This document shows, one piece after another, positions 62,099 through 64,000 of a stretch of 64,000 bases of DNA. The notes beneath the pieces are model-generated. The model saw only the letters and a program-made list of their open reading frames with translations. It ran no database searches and was not told the origin of the DNA. A program made the position numbers and the translations under genes. Each line of letters starts with the position of its first letter. Position 1 is the stretch's first letter. The stretch is taken from assembly GCF_008806385.1 (NCBI RefSeq), contig NZ_VZZK01000014.1, positions 83,211 to 147,210 on the forward strand. Direction: 5' to 3'. This DNA is from Methylobacterium soli. Its GTDB lineage: Bacteria > Pseudomonadota > Alphaproteobacteria > Rhizobiales > Beijerinckiaceae.

Positions 62099-63037
62099 AT
62101 GCCACCGCCGCCCATGATCCAGCGCCCCCTCCGCATCGGAACCCGCGGCAGCCCGATGGCCCTCGCGCAGACCGGCATGGTTCGCGACCGGATCGTCGCC
62201 GCCAACCCAGGCCTCGAGACCGAGATCGTCGTCATCACGACGGTGGCCGACAAGATCCTCGATCGTCCGCTCTCCGAGATCGGCGGCAAGGGCCTCTTCA
62301 CCAAGGAACTGGAGCAGGCGCTCTACGCCGACCAGATCGACGTCGCGGTCCACTCGATGAAGGATGTCGAGACCTGGCTGCCGGAAGGTCTCGTGATCGC
62401 CTGCATCCTCGCGCGGGACGATCCGCGCGACGCCTTCCTGGCGCGGGAGGCCGAGGGCTTCGCCGATCTGCCGGCGGGGGCCCGCGTCGGCACCTCCTCG
62501 CTCCGGCGCGGCGCGCAGGTCCTGATGCACCGGCCCGACCTGCGCATCGTGCCCCTGCGCGGCAACGCCAACACGCGGATGCGCAAGCTCGAAGAGGGCG
62601 CCTGCGACGCCACCCTGCTGGCTCTGGCGGGCCTCCAGCGCCTCGGCCTCGAGGGCATGGCGAGGTCGGTTCTGTCCGTCGACGAGATGCTGCCGGCGGT
62701 GGCGCAGGGCGCCCTCGGGATCGAGTGCCGCGAGGCGGATGCGGATGTCCGCGCCCTGCTGGCGCCGATCGCCTGCGCTCGCACCACCACGGCAATCGGG
62801 GCGGAGCGGGCGCTCCTCGCCGAGCTCGACGGCTCCTGCCGCACCCCGATCGCCGCCCTGGCGCAGATCGACGGGGACATTCTGCGCCTCGACGGCCTGC
62901 TCTTCCTCCCCGACGGGAGCGCCCATTGGGCGGCCTCCCGCACCGGCGCGGCGAACGACGCGGACGCCCTCGGGCGCGAGGCGGGCGCCGAGCTGAAGCG
63001 CGCCGCCGGGGACACCTACTCGCGCCACCTCCAATAG
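62099..63037 (+). CDS. hemC: Hydroxymethylbilane synthase (porphobilinogen deaminase)
   Basis: Encodes 312 residues. LRIGTRGSPMALAQT at the N-terminus, the catalytic region DVAVHSMKDVETWLP, RVGTSSLRRGAQ, PLRGNANTRMRKLEEG and the cofactor Cys in LDGSCRTPIAAL are the family landmarks. It polymerises four porphobilinogens via a dipyrromethane cofactor in tetrapyrrole synthesis. The second ATG at 62114 would also fit the family start. Downstream lies only repeat DNA. Confidence 0.95.
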   Translation: MPPPPMIQRPLRIGTRGSPMALAQTGMVRDRIVAANPGLETEIVVITTVADKILDRPLSEIGGKGLFTKELEQALYADQIDVAVHSMKDVETWLPEGLVIACILARDDPRDAFLAREAEGFADLPAGARVGTSSLRRGAQVLMHRPDLRIVPLRGNANTRMRKLEEGACDATLLALAGLQRLGLEGMARSVLSVDEMLPAVAQGALGIECREADADVRALLAPIACARTTTAIGAERALLAELDGSCRTPIAALAQIDGDILRLDGLLFLPDGSAHWAASRTGAANDADALGREAGAELKRAAGDTYSRHLQ

Positions 63038-63269
63038 GGATTTCAGGCGTCCCATTTCGGCGCGTCCAGCGGCCAGGCCGGCGCCCGTCCAAAGGGGACG
63101 ACGCGGATCGATTGACTTATCGGGTCAGTTCTCAATCCGCTTGGCCTGACCACTCCTTCGGCTCGGCACGCCGCCTTGCTAGTTGACTGGCGATTCGAGG
63201 TGCCAGCTAGAGCTGTTCCCGATCGCGTTGCGACGGGACCGTCGGCCGCGCCCGTGCCGAAGCGGGCGC

Positions 63270-63612
63270 GGATCCCCTCTCCCGTGCGGGAGAGGGACGG
63301 GGTGAGGGTCGAGACCTTTCAGAACGAGGTGCGCCCGATCGGCGCCCGGTCGGCGATACGACCGCATGCTCCATCCTGAAGGCGCTCATCCCTCACCCCA
63401 ACCCTCTCTCGCACGGGAGAGGGGGCCGGTCGCGCTGCCCGCGCCGTCATCCCGAGACCGCGAGACGGAGCCCTGGAATGACGCTGTGCTTCACCTCTCC
63501 CGTCCGGGAGAGGTCGAGTCGGCGCGAGCCGACCGGGTGAGGGGTGCGACCTCTCCGGAGAGCGCGCATCCCTCACCCCAACCCTCTCCCGCACGGGAGA
63601 GGGGGTCCGTCG
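63270..63612. repeat. Dense block of the palindromic intergenic repeat
   Basis: One unit with CTCTCCCG/CGGGAGAG at about 63275-63310, another at about 63390-63432, and a composite head-to-head pair at 63490-63612 nearly identical to that at 19374-19490. Short ORFs across this block are artefacts of the repeat. The stretch 63038-63270 upstream holds no gene that I can support. Confidence 0.8.
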
Positions 63613-63676
63613 CGCCGAACCGGACCGGGGCTGCCTATTTTCCAGCCCGTTGCAACGCGATCGGGCGCGGCTCTAG

Positions 63677-64000
63677 GTGTGAGCTTTCAGGAGGTTGTCC
63701 ATCCGGTCTGAACCGAGGACGCTGGAGTTGCGAGGCTTCAACGATCCCGGAGAGACCGGATGAACATCCATCAGAATGCGCGTTTGACGCCCTCGGGTCG
63801 AGAGCGAGTGGTGCGGCTGGTCCGGAGTGGTCTCGCGCCGAAGGTGGTGGCCGCGACGATGGGGGTGTGCGCCAAGACGGTGCGCAAGTGGATGGCCCGC
63901 TTCGAGGCCGAAGGGGTCGCCGGGCTGCAGGACTGCTCCTCGCGGCCTCACAGCCTGCATCGGCCGACCCCGGCCGCGACACAGGCGGCGATCGTACGCT
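63677..64000 (+). mobile_element. Left end of an IS481-family insertion sequence
   Basis: The element appears to begin after CTAG (63673-63676), with TGTGAGCTTTCAGG as its first bases at about 63678. Insertion at CTAG-containing sites is known for IS481 itself. The transposase gene starts 80 bases in. The right end and terminal repeat pairing are outside the window. Confidence 0.65.
63760..64000 (+). CDS. IS481-family transposase, N-terminal part
   Basis: The first 80 residues are visible, cut by the window end. MNIHQNARLTPSGRERVVRLV, then APKVVAATMGVCAKTVRKWMARF and the EGVAGLQDCSSRPHSLH block, match the N-terminal HTH of IS481-type transposases; the DDE domain lies beyond the window. GGAGAG precedes the ATG. 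Confidence 0.88.
   Translation, partial: MNIHQNARLTPSGRERVVRLVRSGLAPKVVAATMGVCAKTVRKWMARFEAEGVAGLQDCSSRPHSLHRPTPAATQAAIVR

Overview
The window looks like a chromosome segment from a GC-rich alphaproteobacterium of the Hyphomicrobiales (Rhizobiales), most likely Methylobacteriaceae (Methylobacterium group). The evidence is two HWE-type histidine kinases, an EcfG-type general-stress sigma factor fused to a NepR-like segment, a nadABC operon with its NadQ-type regulator, a roughly 2,350-residue growth-pole-ring-like protein, a ROSE-like thermometer before an Hsp20 gene, and many copies of the CTCTCCCG/CGGGAGAG intergenic repeat. The species assignment is inference.

Positions 1 to about 10.1 kb are accessory DNA, visibly less GC-rich, with almost all genes on the minus strand. 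It carries a P4-type primase-helicase (3362-5977), a plasmid-type replication initiator A (8905-9870) with iterons downstream of it, two AlpA-like regulators, a ribbon-helix-helix protein between two matching operators, a HicB-like protein, a phage-like HTH/packaging-type protein and several unknown genes. No integrase is visible. A tRNA-Ser(GCU) gene (10482-10573) lies at the right edge, so this is probably the right part of an integrated plasmid- or satellite-like element whose left part is outside the window.

10.6-24.3 kb is very GC-rich core DNA: a family 2 glycosyltransferase, an acyl-CoA ligase, an MBL hydrolase, an HWE kinase next to the NepR-sigma fusion, an aldo/keto reductase, a DUF559 protein flanked by palindromic repeats, the translationally coupled nadA-nadB-nadC operon and an L,D-transpeptidase.

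24.3-60.5 kb is core DNA of somewhat lower GC: DUF971, moaA, a LemA/TPM/TPM cluster, a DnaQ-like exonuclease, an Rdx protein, a membrane HWE kinase, nadQ, thiE-thiD, an XRE-cupin regulator, an Mla-type lipid transport operon with an MFS gene upstream, a CheZ-like protein, DUF1489, the giant coiled-coil protein, an Hpt protein, a 2Fe-2S ferredoxin, a CoxE-type VWA protein, a Kef-type antiporter, an unrecognised coupled pair of membrane proteins followed by a MoxR ATPase, SixA, an alpha/beta hydrolase, Hsp20 under its thermometer, a small secreted protein and an HTH protein.

60.8-64 kb returns to very GC-rich DNA: a Kdo-hydroxylase-like protein, an ABM monooxygenase, hemC, a dense block of palindromic repeats and the start of an IS481-family insertion sequence cut by the window end.

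The items most worth following up are the two replication systems in one element with their candidate origins, the paired operators around the RHH gene, a possible small RNA beside alpA, the NepR-sigma fusion beside an HWE kinase, the 46-bp palindrome that contains both converging stop codons at the end of the giant gene, and the unrecognised membrane pair next to moxR.
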